From positions 2,170,001 through 2,234,000 of the forward strand of contig NZ_CP192738.1 of the NCBI RefSeq assembly GCF_050749805.1: a stretch of 64,000 nucleotides of DNA, read 5' to 3'. Made by a program: the position numbers and the translations under genes. The notes under the pieces were generated by a model. It ran no database searches, had not been told where the DNA came from, and worked only from the letters and a program-made list of their open reading frames with translations. Of this stretch, positions 52,612 through 62,115 are shown in pieces. The number at the start of each line of letters is the position of its first letter. Within the stretch, counting starts at the first letter, position 1. The DNA is from Hahella sp018986435 (GTDB lineage: Bacteria > Pseudomonadota > Gammaproteobacteria > Pseudomonadales > Oleiphilaceae).

Positions 52612-53271
52612 TTACCAGCCGGCTTTCTTCTCTCTTTTGAACATGGGGACAATCAGGGCGATAATGACGCCAAGCAACACCAGTCCGCCGCCCAATAGCA
52701 TCTTGTCGCGCTCGTCGCTGTCTTTCAGACGCAAATTTTCTGCAGAGAGCAATTCCACTTCGTTTTTCAGCTTCTCATTGCTTTCTCTAAGTTCGCGATT
52801 ACGAGTATCCAGAGCAATGGCGTTCTCAGAAATGCGTTTGATATTGCTAAGCTCCAATTGGAGTTCTTTGTTGGACTTTTCCAGTTGCTCCCGAGCGCCG
52901 CCGAGGTTGGAGTTTTCGCCTTTGATCTGGCTGTATTCGTTCTGCAGGTCGTTAAATTTCTGCTGTAGCGCGGTATATTGCTGAGTCATTCTGTTGAGCT
53001 TATCTCTGGCGACAGGCTCATTGATCAAAAAGCGGGTGGGCAGCCAGCCTTCAATGCCTTCAGGGGTGCGGATAAGGCTGTATCCAGACTCGGCGTTGGT
53101 TTGCAGATGCTCCACCGGCGTGCCACTTTTGACGCCTTTGTGAACGATACGAAACTCTAGTCCCTGACCGCTTCTCAACGGAGCGTACATGGTGTCGTCA
53201 ATATATTTCGTATCTGCAAATGCAAATGAGGAAATTAGCAAACCGGCTAATAAAAGCGCTTTTTTTCCCAC
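52612..53271 (-). CDS. SH3 domain protein (YgiM/TIGR04211 type)
   Basis: A 219-residue protein with a signal peptide (ALLLAGLLISSFAFA), a bacterial SH3 domain near residues 25-85 (MYAPLRSGQGLEFRIVHKGV, then GIEGWLPTRFLINEP), a long coiled-coil region (about 88-190) and a C-terminal membrane helix (MLLGGGLVLLGVIIALIVPM). The start is GTG 53271 with AGGAA at 10 bases. It should sit in the inner membrane with the SH3 domain in the periplasm. YgiM-type function is not settled. Confidence 0.88.
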   Translation of the reverse strand: MGKKALLLAGLLISSFAFADTKYIDDTMYAPLRSGQGLEFRIVHKGVKSGTPVEHLQTNAESGYSLIRTPEGIEGWLPTRFLINEPVARDKLNRMTQQYTALQQKFNDLQNEYSQIKGENSNLGGAREQLEKSNKELQLELSNIKRISENAIALDTRNRELRESNEKLKNEVELLSAENLRLKDSDERDKMLLGGGLVLLGVIIALIVPMFKREKKAGW

Positions 53272-53445
53272 GTTGTTATTCCTAATTAGTATGCGGTGAC
53301 ATTGTTGGAAAGCCCGGGCGCATTTGTATCATTGTCTCAGTTTGAGTTGACCCTGCCTCCCGCTTTAGATAGCGGCAGTATTAGTCGAATGTTTTTTAAA
53401 CTATATCGACAGGGTAGTGCAAGCGCCCAGAGCGTTTGGTTGTTC

Positions 53446-53745
53446 TCAGGGCAATACTTTTTTGAATGGCTTGACGGTGACTTTCTCGTACACGCCCGCT
53501 TTTATATAGGGGTCTGCGTCCGCCCAGGCTTTGGCGTCTTCCAATGATGGGAACTCCGCTATCACCACGCTGCCGCTGAAACCGGCCGGTCCCGGGTCCA
53601 TGGCGTCAACATGCGGAGTGGGGCCGGCGAGGATGAGGCGGCCCTGTTCTTTCAATGTTTCCAGACGCTGCAAGTGGTCTGGTCTTGCCTGCATTCTGTC
53701 TTCCAGGCTGTTGGCTTTATCTTCTGCGTAAATGACGTAGAGCAT
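53446..53745 (-). CDS. yciI: YciI family protein
   Basis: A 99-residue ferredoxin-like protein (MLYVIYAEDKANSLEDRMQA) with the conserved Arg-Pro-Asp-His motif (ARPDHLQRL) and the segment AGPTPHVDAMDPGPAGFSGS. Length and order match YciI of E. coli. The His/Asp pair suggests a small-molecule or hydrolase-like site, function unknown. It is next to yciB, a common grouping. Confidence 0.92.
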   Translation of the reverse strand: MLYVIYAEDKANSLEDRMQARPDHLQRLETLKEQGRLILAGPTPHVDAMDPGPAGFSGSVVIAEFPSLEDAKAWADADPYIKAGVYEKVTVKPFKKVLP

Positions 53746-53792
53746 TGTGCGACTCTTGATTCTTTGAGGTATGTTGGAAGTTTCTTTGTTAA

Positions 53793-54377
53793 CTAAAAGG
53801 ACTTGTTATCGCCATTACCTGTAGCGCTATCGGATGGCGCTGGCTCGTCCTCTTCCATGTGGCGGCTGATGTAAACGCCCTGCATCAATGCGAAAACCAG
53901 GGACAAACCGAGCATGCCGAATAGCTTAAAATTAACCCATTGGTCTTGGGTGTAGTGGTAGGCGACATACAGGTTGAGTCCCCCCAATAGGGCATTAAAA
54001 ATTACCCAGGAATAATTCAGTTTGGACCATGCATGCTGCGGAAGGCTGATATTCGCCTCCATCATGCGCTGGTAAAGGTTCTTTTTGCTTACCCAGCCGC
54101 CAATCAGAAATACGACGGCTAGCAGCCAGCACACTACGCTGGGCTTCCACTTAATAAATGTGTCGTCTTTAAATAGAATCGTAGCGCCCCCCAGTATCAC
54201 AACGATAACTAGGGCGAATAAATGCATCTTTTCCACTTTCCGGTATTTAAACCAGGAGAAGGCGACTTGTGCGGCGGTGGCGGGGATAAGCGCGGCGGTA
54301 GCGGTTACGATATCGTTAGTCGTTTTATAGACCACGAAAAAAAGAATGATCGGAAAAAAATCAAATAACAGTTTCAT
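53793..54377 (-). CDS. yciB: Inner membrane septation protein YciB (IspZ)
   Basis: A 194-residue polytopic inner-membrane protein with five predicted helices, starting MKLLFDFFPIILFFVVYKTT. This N-terminus is the family's signature, so I start at 54377 rather than at an in-frame upstream ATG. YciB interacts with the divisome/elongasome and affects envelope homeostasis. It is divergent from the PHP gene. Confidence 0.93.
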   Translation of the reverse strand: MKLLFDFFPIILFFVVYKTTNDIVTATAALIPATAAQVAFSWFKYRKVEKMHLFALVIVVILGGATILFKDDTFIKWKPSVVCWLLAVVFLIGGWVSKKNLYQRMMEANISLPQHAWSKLNYSWVIFNALLGGLNLYVAYHYTQDQWVNFKLFGMLGLSLVFALMQGVYISRHMEEDEPAPSDSATGNGDNKSF

Positions 54378-54544
54378 AGATAGCCGTGTCGTTTGGCGAC
54401 GATCAGTCAGGACCGTCGGCGTTGTTGTCTCCCACAATGACGCAAGTTTAGGCGTGCGGAGAACTTTTTTAATTAGAACTTAAATTAGACGAGATGATAC
54501 TGTATTTTCTACTAGCGTTGTACTTTAGGGTTTTGTAACCATTT

Positions 54545-55405
54545 ATGCAGATTGTCAATCATGACTTCGATCTTCACTGTCACACCACTGCTTCGGATGG
54601 CTCCCGAAGTCCAGCAGAGCTGCTGGAGCTAGCTGTAAGTCGGGGGCTGACAACTTTAGCAATTACTGATCACGATACAGTGGAAGGGATGCGCTCATTG
54701 ATGGATGCGTCACTGGATAAGGAGCTGGGGATCAGGTTGATTGCCGGTACGGAGTTTTCATGCCTGTGGCAGGGAATGACGATACATATGCTGGCGTTTG
54801 ATTTTGATCTGGCAGGCAGCGAAGTCGCTGCGCTGTTGGAAAAGCAGAAAACGCGTCGTTTGGATCGCGCCAGAGTGATCGCCGATAAGCTGGAGAGAAA
54901 ACTGAAGATCGCTGATTTGTACGCCCGGGCGGAAACGTTTGCAGAAAGTGGAGTGCCGGCTCGTCCGCACTTTGCTCAGGCGTTGCTGGAAATGGAGGCT
55001 GTTGAATCAATCGATGTGGCTTTCAAGAAATATCTGGGTGCAGGAAAAATTGGCGATGTGAAGCTGTATTGGCCGGACCTTGAAGAAGTTCTTACCGCTG
55101 TGAAGCGCAGTAAGGGATACAGTTCTCTGGCGCATCCTTTCAAATACAAAATGACTGCTACGAAGCTGCGGCGTCTGATGGCGGAAATTAAAGCCTGTGG
55201 CGGAGATGCGGTGGAGATCTCTGTGCCCGACATTAACTCTGGCGAGTTTGGCTGGATTCAGCAAGAGGCTGGAAAGCTTGGTTTGGCGCAATCTGCAGGC
55301 AGCGACTATCACGGCGCTATGATGCCTTGGCGTCAATTGGGCCGATTCCCTAAGATGGCTCAATCTTTACCCAGTCTCATTGACGTCTTGCGCGCTCGAC
55401 AATAA
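54545..55405 (+). CDS. rnm: PHP-domain 5'-3' exoribonuclease (YciV/Rnm-like)
   Basis: A 286-residue protein with the PHP active-site pattern: DLHCHTTASDGSRSPAEL, TLAITDHDTVEGM and a C-terminal HPFKYK / GSDYHG. E. coli YciV (RNase AM) trims 5' ends of rRNA; the sequence fits this group rather than histidinol phosphatase. It lies divergent from yciB, as in many gammaproteobacteria. The next gene begins 10 bases after the stop. Confidence 0.85.
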   Translation: MQIVNHDFDLHCHTTASDGSRSPAELLELAVSRGLTTLAITDHDTVEGMRSLMDASLDKELGIRLIAGTEFSCLWQGMTIHMLAFDFDLAGSEVAALLEKQKTRRLDRARVIADKLERKLKIADLYARAETFAESGVPARPHFAQALLEMEAVESIDVAFKKYLGAGKIGDVKLYWPDLEEVLTAVKRSKGYSSLAHPFKYKMTATKLRRLMAEIKACGGDAVEISVPDINSGEFGWIQQEAGKLGLAQSAGSDYHGAMMPWRQLGRFPKMAQSLPSLIDVLRARQ

Positions 55406-55415
55406 ATGAACGCTC

Positions 55416-56585
55416 ATGGATAGATGCAAGGTTGTCGGAGACAACACTTTCAGTTTCAGTATTGGGCACATTGAAATTTTGCATGCGCTGCATCAGGCGC
55501 TTTCCTCCGCTCGTCACTACATATTTATTGAAATGTATTTGGTGGAGAGAGGGCGGGCCTTTCAATGGGTGTATGCCTTATTGGAAGAAGCGTCGAATCG
55601 TGGGGTGCAGATATTTTTACTGCTGGATGACTTCGGTTCCCGCGCTGTACTGCGGGACCTCTTTTTATCCCACGCCTTGCCGGCGAATATTCATGTCACT
55701 GCATACAATCCTATAAATTATCGACGTTGGACCCGAAACTTCCATAGAGATCATCGCAAGCTAGTGTTAGTGGATGGCGAGGTGGCGTTGGTGGGTGGTT
55801 TTGGGATTACGGACGATTTTTTCCCACAAACTCCAGATCCTGGGGAGCCCTTGTCAGAAAAGGCTATCGAGTCTGATGATCAAGAAGCCAAGACGGCTTG
55901 GCTGGATGTGGCTGTGACCATCTCGGGCCCGGTGTTGGCGGACTGGGATAGGGGCTTTAGGGAAATCTGGCGTGAAAGCAGCGAGATAATACTCCCCTTG
56001 GGCCGTGCGGCAGTTAAAGGTGGAGAAATGGCTGGGCGCGCCGCCTTTGGTTGGGGGTGGCGAAAGCAGGACATCGTGCGTGAATTGCTGCGCCGCATTA
56101 AGCGCTCACATGGAAGTTTGCAGATCATTACGCCTTATTTCGTTACGTCTTGGCGGGTCAGGCGCGCCCTGCGCTGGGCGGCGCGACAAGGGGTTAAAGT
56201 GCAGATTATTGTTCCGGGATTGACGAGTGATCACCCTGGGGTAACTTACGCCGCGCGGCGTCATTATCGTTCTTTATTGCGAGCGGGAGTGGAGTTGTTT
56301 GAATATCAGCCGACGTTTATTCATGCCAAGGTGTATGTATGCGACGACTGGTGTTCGGTCGGGTCATTCAATCTTGATCATTGGACGTATCGTTGGAATC
56401 TGGAAGCGAATCAGGAAGTATGGAATGCAGAATTTACGACTCAAGTGGCGGGCTTTTTCGAGCAGTGCCGTAGAAAGAGCAGGGCGGTAACCTTGGCCTC
56501 CCTGAATAAGATGGGTTGGTATAGTCGGTTGATGGTCTATTTGATGGGAAAATTAGACGAACTGCTGATTCGATTTCTGAGGTAG
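55416..56585 (+). CDS. Phospholipase D-family cardiolipin synthase (ClsB-like)
   Basis: A 389-residue protein with two HKD motifs: HRKLVLVDGEVALVGG near 112-127 and HAKVYVCDDWCSVGSFNLD near 304-322. It should make cardiolipin (or related phospholipids) at the inner membrane. Transmembrane N-terminal helices of ClsA are absent, so ClsB or ClsC type is more likely. The start ATG lies 10 bases after the nuclease stop, without a strong ribosome site. Confidence 0.87.
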   Translation: MDRCKVVGDNTFSFSIGHIEILHALHQALSSARHYIFIEMYLVERGRAFQWVYALLEEASNRGVQIFLLLDDFGSRAVLRDLFLSHALPANIHVTAYNPINYRRWTRNFHRDHRKLVLVDGEVALVGGFGITDDFFPQTPDPGEPLSEKAIESDDQEAKTAWLDVAVTISGPVLADWDRGFREIWRESSEIILPLGRAAVKGGEMAGRAAFGWGWRKQDIVRELLRRIKRSHGSLQIITPYFVTSWRVRRALRWAARQGVKVQIIVPGLTSDHPGVTYAARRHYRSLLRAGVELFEYQPTFIHAKVYVCDDWCSVGSFNLDHWTYRWNLEANQEVWNAEFTTQVAGFFEQCRRKSRAVTLASLNKMGWYSRLMVYLMGKLDELLIRFLR

Positions 56586-56626
56586 CGCAGCCCTCAATAA
56601 GGTTTGAGAGCTGCCTGAAAACAAGC

Positions 56627-57184
56627 TTATTGCTTTGCGTGATAGAGCAGGTATAGATCGGTCAGATTCTCTGGGATCTGGTCCGCCATTTCCGCCATCA
56701 GTTTGTCATTGTGTTTTATGTCCTCGAAGTCTTCATCCTCGAAGAGTTCGGAGTGCGCCATCATAGGAAGCAGCAGTGACGCCACCGCGGCTTCGTCGTA
56801 GCCTTCAAACCACAGCTTTTCATTGCTCAGGAAGCCTTCAATAAATCCAGCAGACCAGTTAGCGAGAGCGTCTTCGTCGTCAAAGATTTCCTCTGGTACA
56901 GAGACGTTTTCCTCGCTGTGAAGTTGCTGCTCGATGTGCTTGAACAGTCTCAGAATGGATTGTTTGATTTCCTCAAGCTCTTGGCTCTCCAGTTGGCAGG
57001 AGCCGTCGAGGATAAGGCGTAGCCACTCATTGACGTCCGCGTCCGCCGGACCAACGGCAAATGCGCTCAAGAGACCGTGAATCCCAAATAGATCCAGGTT
57101 TTCTTCTTCTTGATCGTTGTCGAACAACAGTGACTCAAGATGGTCGATTTCCTGGGAGGTAAAGGGAAAAGCTTCGGATTGCAT
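56627..57184 (-). CDS. UPF0149 (YecA/YgfB-like) family protein
   Basis: A 185-residue acidic helical protein. The segment FGIHGLLSAFAVGPADADVN and the later NWSAGFIEGFLSNEKLWF are characteristic of UPF0149. The C-terminal zinc-binding SEC-C tail of YecA is absent, so the protein is closer to the short YgfB-like forms. Function unknown. It precedes rne on the same strand with an intergenic region of about 220 bases containing the rne terminator. Confidence 0.85.
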   Translation of the reverse strand: MQSEAFPFTSQEIDHLESLLFDNDQEEENLDLFGIHGLLSAFAVGPADADVNEWLRLILDGSCQLESQELEEIKQSILRLFKHIEQQLHSEENVSVPEEIFDDEDALANWSAGFIEGFLSNEKLWFEGYDEAAVASLLLPMMAHSELFEDEDFEDIKHNDKLMAEMADQIPENLTDLYLLYHAKQ

Positions 57185-57342
57185 GACGGGTTCCTTAGAG
57201 GACGCTTTGAATCAGTCTAATTTATGCCGATAACGGATGCTACAGCAAAAATGTGAAGTATTAATATCCGCATTTTGCACTGACATAAGCGCCCCGTTTA
57301 TAACGGTTTTCGCTGTGTCTCGGTCGGAACCTGGGAGCAAAA

Positions 57343-57385
57343 AGCGAGACGCCGACGGCAGGCATTGCAACCTGCCGTCGGCGTC
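57343..57385 (-). terminator. Terminator of rne
   Basis: GACGCCGACGGCAGG (57348-57362) pairs perfectly with CCTGCCGTCGGCGTC (57371-57385), a 15-pair stem with an 8-base loop. On the minus strand TCGCTTTTTG follows. It lies 22 bases past the rne stop. Confidence 0.88.
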
Positions 57386-57406
57386 ATTGCGCCGGCTATC
57401 GCCAGC

Positions 57407-60400
57407 TTAGGCTTGTGACGCCTTGCTGTCCTGAGATGAAGGTTTGTCTTCAGCCTTTACGTCAGCGACAGTTGCCTCCGGGGCGCTAGGTGCGCTCTTG
57501 GGAGGTTCGGCCTCCTCACGAGCTTTCTCCGCCACCGGAGCTGGCGCTTTTTGGGGCTGCTCAGGCTCTTTCGCTTCCATCTTGGATTCGATGGTTGCCG
57601 CTTCGGGAGCTTTGGGGGCCGCCATTGGCTGGGGAGCGGAAGCGCCTGCCGAGTTATTGCTGGTTTGAGTCTTCTGAGCCTGTATGCGCTTGCGCACCTC
57701 TCGAGGATCGTTGAAGGCTCGCTTAGGCTCCTCTTCGGACTCTGCTGCAGTTGTAACTGGCTTGTCGGAAGGTTTCTTCTCGGCAGTTGGCGCCGGCACC
57801 GCTTTGTCTGCACTTTTATCCGCTGCCGTCGCTGTGTCTGGCTTGCCCTTGGCCTCTGTGGGCGTCTCTTTCTTTGGTTGCTCAACAGCAGGTTTAGCTA
57901 CGCGCTCCTCTTTCTTGTCTTCCTTGCTCTTGGCTTCTACAGAGATGCTGTCCGCCTCTGGCGCACTTGCTTTTGCTCGTGCTACAGGCTTCTCTACCTG
58001 ACTCTCTTTGGGCGCTTCCTCTGATTTAGCTTCCGCAGCCTCACGCTTGGGGCGGCGTGTTTTGTTGCGAGGGTCGTTTTCCGCACGGCCTCTGCGCGCA
58101 GGTTTTTCCTGCTCGCCTTCGCTCTGCTGTTTGGCTTCTGCACCATCATCCTTGCGTTGACGTGTGTCTGCATCGAGCTGTTTCGCCGGCTGCTCTGAAG
58201 CGCGCTCCTGTGGCGCTTTGCCAGGCTCGACAGCGTCACTGGACTGTGCTGACTGCTGAGCAGGCGCTGCGCCTTTCTCTTCCGTCTTTGGTTGCGATGG
58301 GCGAGCTTTGTCGGTGGTTTCTACTTCAGCGATTGCTTCAACAGATTTGTTCCATACTTCTTTGGTGATTTCAGACTTTACGGGCTCGTCTGTGACGTTA
58401 GTGGCTACGACGGGAGTGCGACGTTCTGCAGTCTCTTCGGCCACTTTCTCCTGAGTTTCAGGCTTGTCTTGGCGCTCAGGTCTGTCCTGACGCTGTGGGC
58501 GAGGAACCGGCTTGCCGGAGGAGCGGTCACGTCTTGGACGACTAAACTCCGACTTTTCCTGGCTGCCTGAGTCTGCTTTCGTTGATTCGTTGCGGCCTCT
58601 TTGCTCGCGTGGAGTATCGCCCTTGCTGGGGTCGCGATCCCGTTGACGTCTATCTTTCTGTCCGTCGTTACGCTCATTGCGTTCGTTGCGTTCGTTGCGT
58701 TCGTTGCGTTCGTTGCGGCGCTGGTTGCGGTCGTCATTGCGGCCACGGTTGCCGCGACGATTATCCTGTCCGCCATCTCGGGATTCGGCTTGACGGTTGT
58801 CCTGGCGTTGATTGTCGCGTTGCCCGTCTTGACGATCGCGTACTTTAACTTTTCTACGGCCGGCGTCTTTGTCTTGTGACGTTTGCGGAGATTCTGCAAC
58901 CGTGATCTTGAGGTCGCTGTCTTTCTTCTCGCCAGAGAACATTTTTGACACTTTCTGACGCAGGCGCTTCAGCAAGCCAACTTCTTCGCTTGGAGCGGTA
59001 GGCGTAGAGGTTGGCACAATGGTTTTCACCGCGGCTTCCTGGCGTACAACTTCTTTGTGCAGCAGGCTTTCAACCGGGTTTTTCTCTTCCATCTCAGGCT
59101 TAACGTTGTAGCTGATCTCGCTAACATTGGCGTTATCGTCCCGGATTCGCTGAACTTCGAAGTGAGGGGTGTCCATATGCGAATTAGGGACCACAATCAC
59201 TTTCACGCCGTGGCGCTTTTGCGTTTTGGCTAAGTTCTCGCGCTTTTCATTAAGCAGGTACGTGGCGACGCTGATAGGGCAGATTGCGCGAACTTCGGCC
59301 GTGCGCTCTTTAAACGCTTCCTCTTCGATCAGGCGCATGACGGATAGAGCAAGAGACTCTACTCCACGAATTGAACCCTGGCCTTTACAGCGGGGGCACA
59401 TCTCGTTACGGGTCTCGCCTAATGATGGGCGCAAACGCTGACGTGACATTTCCAGTAAGCCAAAGCGGGAAATTTTGCCGATCTGCACGCGAGCGCGATC
59501 CAACTCCAGTGCTTCCTTCAGACGGTTTTCCACCTCGCGCTGGTTCTTGTTGGGCGTCATGTCGATAAAGTCTATAACGATCAGGCCGCCGATGTCGCGA
59601 AGGCGTAGCTGGCGCGCGATCTCATCCGCTGCTTCCAGGTTGGTTTGCAGCGCGGTCTCTTCAATGTCGCCGCCTTTAGTGGCGCGAGCAGAGTTGATGT
59701 CGATAGAAACCAGGGCTTCGGTTGGGTCGATAACAATAGAGCCGCCTGATGGCAGTTTTACTTCTCTCTGGAACGCGGTTTCGATCTGGCTTTCAATCTG
59801 GTAGCGATTGAATAGCGGGATGTCATCCTGATACAGCTTGATGCGGTTTTCGAAGTTTGGCATCACCGCTTTTACAAAGTTAAGTGCGTCCTGATGTACT
59901 TGTGGGTGGTCGATCAGAACCTCGCCAATATCTTGGCGCAAGTAGTCGCGGGTGGCGCGGATAACTACGTTGCTCTCCTGATAGATCAGGAAGGGCGCGG
60001 GCTTGCTATCCGATGCATGACGGATGGAGTCCCAGAATTGCAGCAGGTAGTCCAAGTCTCTTTGCAGCTCTTTGGAAGAGCGGCCAACGCCTGCAGTGCG
60101 AATGATCAGTCCCATGTCTTTGGGAACTGTCAGGCCGGACATGGCGTCTTTCAGTTGGTCGCGATCATCGCCTTCAATGCGACGAGAGATGCCGCCCGCG
60201 CGAGGGTTGTTCGGCATTAGCACCAAATAGCGGCCAGCCAGGCTGATGAACGTCGTGAGCGCCGCGCCTTTGTTGCCGCGCTCTTCTTTGTCCACCTGGA
60301 TGATGATTTCCTGGCCTTCCTGCAGCAAATCCTTGATGTTCATCTTGCCGCCTTTTTGCGGCTGACTCTTGAAGTATTCGCGGGAAATTTCTTTCAGGGG

Positions 60401-60604
60401 CAGGAAGCCGTGGCGCTCTGCGCCGAAGTCTACGAAGGCGGCCTCAAGGCTGGGCTCTATGCGGGTAATTTTGCCTTTATAGATATTGGACTTTTTTTGC
60501 TCGCGGGTGCCGGACTCAATGTCCAGGTCGTACAGTTTTTGTCCGTCAACGAGGGCTACACGTAACTCTTCTGGTTGAGTTGCGTTGATCAACATTCGCT
60601 TCAT
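57407..60604 (-). CDS. rne: Ribonuclease E
   Basis: A 1,065-residue endonuclease. The N-terminal half has the S1 domain (YKGKITRIEPSLEAAFVDFG at about 43-62), catalytic DNase I-like motifs (VSIDINSARATKG and GLIVIDFIDM) and the zinc link CPRCKGQG near 405-412. The remaining half (from about 530) is highly charged, repetitive and probably disordered, containing an arginine-rich region with NER repeats; it should scaffold a degradosome, although partners cannot be read here. It is divergent from rluC across 550 bases. In E. coli the long 5' leader mediates autoregulation; the gap here is compatible. Confidence 0.97.
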   Translation of the reverse strand: MKRMLINATQPEELRVALVDGQKLYDLDIESGTREQKKSNIYKGKITRIEPSLEAAFVDFGAERHGFLPLKEISREYFKSQPQKGGKMNIKDLLQEGQEIIIQVDKEERGNKGAALTTFISLAGRYLVLMPNNPRAGGISRRIEGDDRDQLKDAMSGLTVPKDMGLIIRTAGVGRSSKELQRDLDYLLQFWDSIRHASDSKPAPFLIYQESNVVIRATRDYLRQDIGEVLIDHPQVHQDALNFVKAVMPNFENRIKLYQDDIPLFNRYQIESQIETAFQREVKLPSGGSIVIDPTEALVSIDINSARATKGGDIEETALQTNLEAADEIARQLRLRDIGGLIVIDFIDMTPNKNQREVENRLKEALELDRARVQIGKISRFGLLEMSRQRLRPSLGETRNEMCPRCKGQGSIRGVESLALSVMRLIEEEAFKERTAEVRAICPISVATYLLNEKRENLAKTQKRHGVKVIVVPNSHMDTPHFEVQRIRDDNANVSEISYNVKPEMEEKNPVESLLHKEVVRQEAAVKTIVPTSTPTAPSEEVGLLKRLRQKVSKMFSGEKKDSDLKITVAESPQTSQDKDAGRRKVKVRDRQDGQRDNQRQDNRQAESRDGGQDNRRGNRGRNDDRNQRRNERNERNERNERNERNDGQKDRRQRDRDPSKGDTPREQRGRNESTKADSGSQEKSEFSRPRRDRSSGKPVPRPQRQDRPERQDKPETQEKVAEETAERRTPVVATNVTDEPVKSEITKEVWNKSVEAIAEVETTDKARPSQPKTEEKGAAPAQQSAQSSDAVEPGKAPQERASEQPAKQLDADTRQRKDDGAEAKQQSEGEQEKPARRGRAENDPRNKTRRPKREAAEAKSEEAPKESQVEKPVARAKASAPEADSISVEAKSKEDKKEERVAKPAVEQPKKETPTEAKGKPDTATAADKSADKAVPAPTAEKKPSDKPVTTAAESEEEPKRAFNDPREVRKRIQAQKTQTSNNSAGASAPQPMAAPKAPEAATIESKMEAKEPEQPQKAPAPVAEKAREEAEPPKSAPSAPEATVADVKAEDKPSSQDSKASQA
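58675..58718. repeat. Nine-base tandem repeats inside rne (NER codons)
   Basis: About five near-identical copies of a 9-base unit (GTTCGTTGC on the plus strand) encode repeated Asn-Glu-Arg in the RNase E C-terminal half, at residues around 630-645. The array keeps the frame when copies are added or lost. Confidence 0.85.
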
Positions 60605-61155
60605 TTATGTTTTTGTCCCACTCAGTGTTCTGTGGGCGCCAAAAACCGCTTAAGCAAGTCGGAACGGTGATGCGTGAGGCCACAGCGGAGGTGTGCTGGT
60701 GGACCATGGGATGGGATCATCCGGGTCAACCATAGAGTTACAGATTGTGCCTCTATTGTGCGAGCCGTACATTATCTATGTGTGCGCCGTGTCGTCACTA
60801 GTTTTCCACCCTCTTTTATAATCAGAGGATGGGCGGGAAGGTGATTGACCCTACCGCGGGAATTCGTTCCGCCTGGATATGCGTCTCTCGGCGCCGTTTT
60901 ATCGGTTGCCAGTCTGATTACAGCATATAGGCTTGGAGTCAACGCTCGGTTTATAACCCGTGTTCAACTCTGTATAATCTCTTCGCGCCTGATGTTATGT
61001 CATCGCTCAGCTATTCGGATGCTAAATGGCCTACCTTTTTTCCGCCGAGTTAGCGCCTTGAAAATATAGCAGTTAAACCACTGGCATTCAATCACGTTTG
61101 TTTTGTCCGGTTTTTATCCAAGAATATTTGCGGTTTACGCCAGAGTTAAATATTT
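60605..61155. other. rne-rluC divergent intergenic region
   Basis: No gene is visible in these 551 bases. It holds the rne leader on the minus strand and rluC promoter elements on the plus strand. TTTATA (60950-60955) and TATAAT (60973-60978), 17 bases apart, form a good rluC promoter candidate. In E. coli the equivalent gap carries the rne 5' UTR used for autoregulation. I did not resolve a specific hairpin equivalent. Confidence 0.55.
60950..60978 (+). promoter_or_regulatory. Candidate rluC promoter
   Basis: TTTATA at 60950-60955 and TATAAT at 60973-60978 are spaced by 17 bases and would give a leader of about 170 bases before the rluC GTG start. The -10 is a perfect match, the -35 is weaker. 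Confidence 0.5.
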
Positions 61156-62103
61156 GTGACTAAATTAGATGGCGGGGCCGGCGTCGGCGCCCGAGTTGTT
61201 ACTATCGATAGTGGGTCTGACGGACAGCGCCTGGATAACTTTCTGGTGCGAGAGTTGAAAGGCGTACCGAAGGGGAAGATATATAAAATAATTCGCAAGG
61301 GAGAGGTGCGGGTTAATAAAGGGCGATGCAAGCCCGAGACAAAGTTGAAAGATGGCGATCAGGTTCGAATTCCTCCCATTCGAGTATCGGAAAGCGATAA
61401 CTCAGAACCTGTCATACCTGCTGGCTTGATTGAATTGGTCTCGCAGTCAACGCTGTTTGAAAATGACGAACTGCTTATTATAAATAAGCCGTGTGGCGTA
61501 GCGGTGCACGGTGGAAGCGGTGTTAGCTTCGGCGTCATTGAAATACTTCGCGCTGCGCGCCAGGACTTACGTTTTCTGGAGTTGGCTCATAGACTTGATC
61601 GCGATACGTCTGGTGTTTTGGTGTTGGCGAAAAAGCGCCGGGCCTTGGTGCAGTTTCATGATATGTTGAAAACGGGCAGGGTTGAGAAGATCTATCACGC
61701 TTGGGTGTGTGGTAAGTGGCCCAAGCACAAGTCAGTGATAACCGCTCCGTTGAAAAAGAACGTCCTGCGCTCAGGGGAGCGTGTGGTGAGTGTCAGTGAA
61801 GATGGCAAGGCCAGTGAAACGCGCTTTAGAGTGTTGTATTCCGGGACGGGGCGATCTTTGGTTGAGGCGCAGCCAATTACAGGTAGAACGCATCAGATTC
61901 GTGTGCATGCGAAATTTGCCGGACACCCCATTATCGGCGATGACAAATACTGCGACTCAGAAACGAATAAGGTCTATCGGGATATGGGGGTTAAAAGGCT
62001 CTGCCTGCATGCTTATTCGTTGCGCTTGAGTTGGCCTGATCGGCCAGAGCAAAAAATTGTATGTGAGTGGGATGAGGATCATTCTCCTGCGCTGAGAAGT
62101 TGA
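61156..62103 (+). CDS. rluC: 23S rRNA pseudouridine synthase RluC
   Basis: A 315-residue enzyme modifying 23S rRNA (positions 955, 2504 and 2580 in E. coli). It has an N-terminal S4 domain (GQRLDNFLVRELKGVPKGKI) and the catalytic core with LAHRLDRDTSGVLVLAKK near 150-167, where the Asp of HRLDRDTSG is the catalytic base. It starts with GTG, and no strong ribosome site is visible. It is divergent from rne, as in E. coli. Confidence 0.96.
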   Translation: MTKLDGGAGVGARVVTIDSGSDGQRLDNFLVRELKGVPKGKIYKIIRKGEVRVNKGRCKPETKLKDGDQVRIPPIRVSESDNSEPVIPAGLIELVSQSTLFENDELLIINKPCGVAVHGGSGVSFGVIEILRAARQDLRFLELAHRLDRDTSGVLVLAKKRRALVQFHDMLKTGRVEKIYHAWVCGKWPKHKSVITAPLKKNVLRSGERVVSVSEDGKASETRFRVLYSGTGRSLVEAQPITGRTHQIRVHAKFAGHPIIGDDKYCDSETNKVYRDMGVKRLCLHAYSLRLSWPDRPEQKIVCEWDEDHSPALRS

Positions 62104-62115
62104 CGTCTAAATCAT

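Noticed and set aside
60845..61069. A 74-codon plus-strand frame in the rne-rluC gap.
   Set aside because: No ribosome site, unusual composition and position over the presumed promoters; I treat the gap as regulatory.
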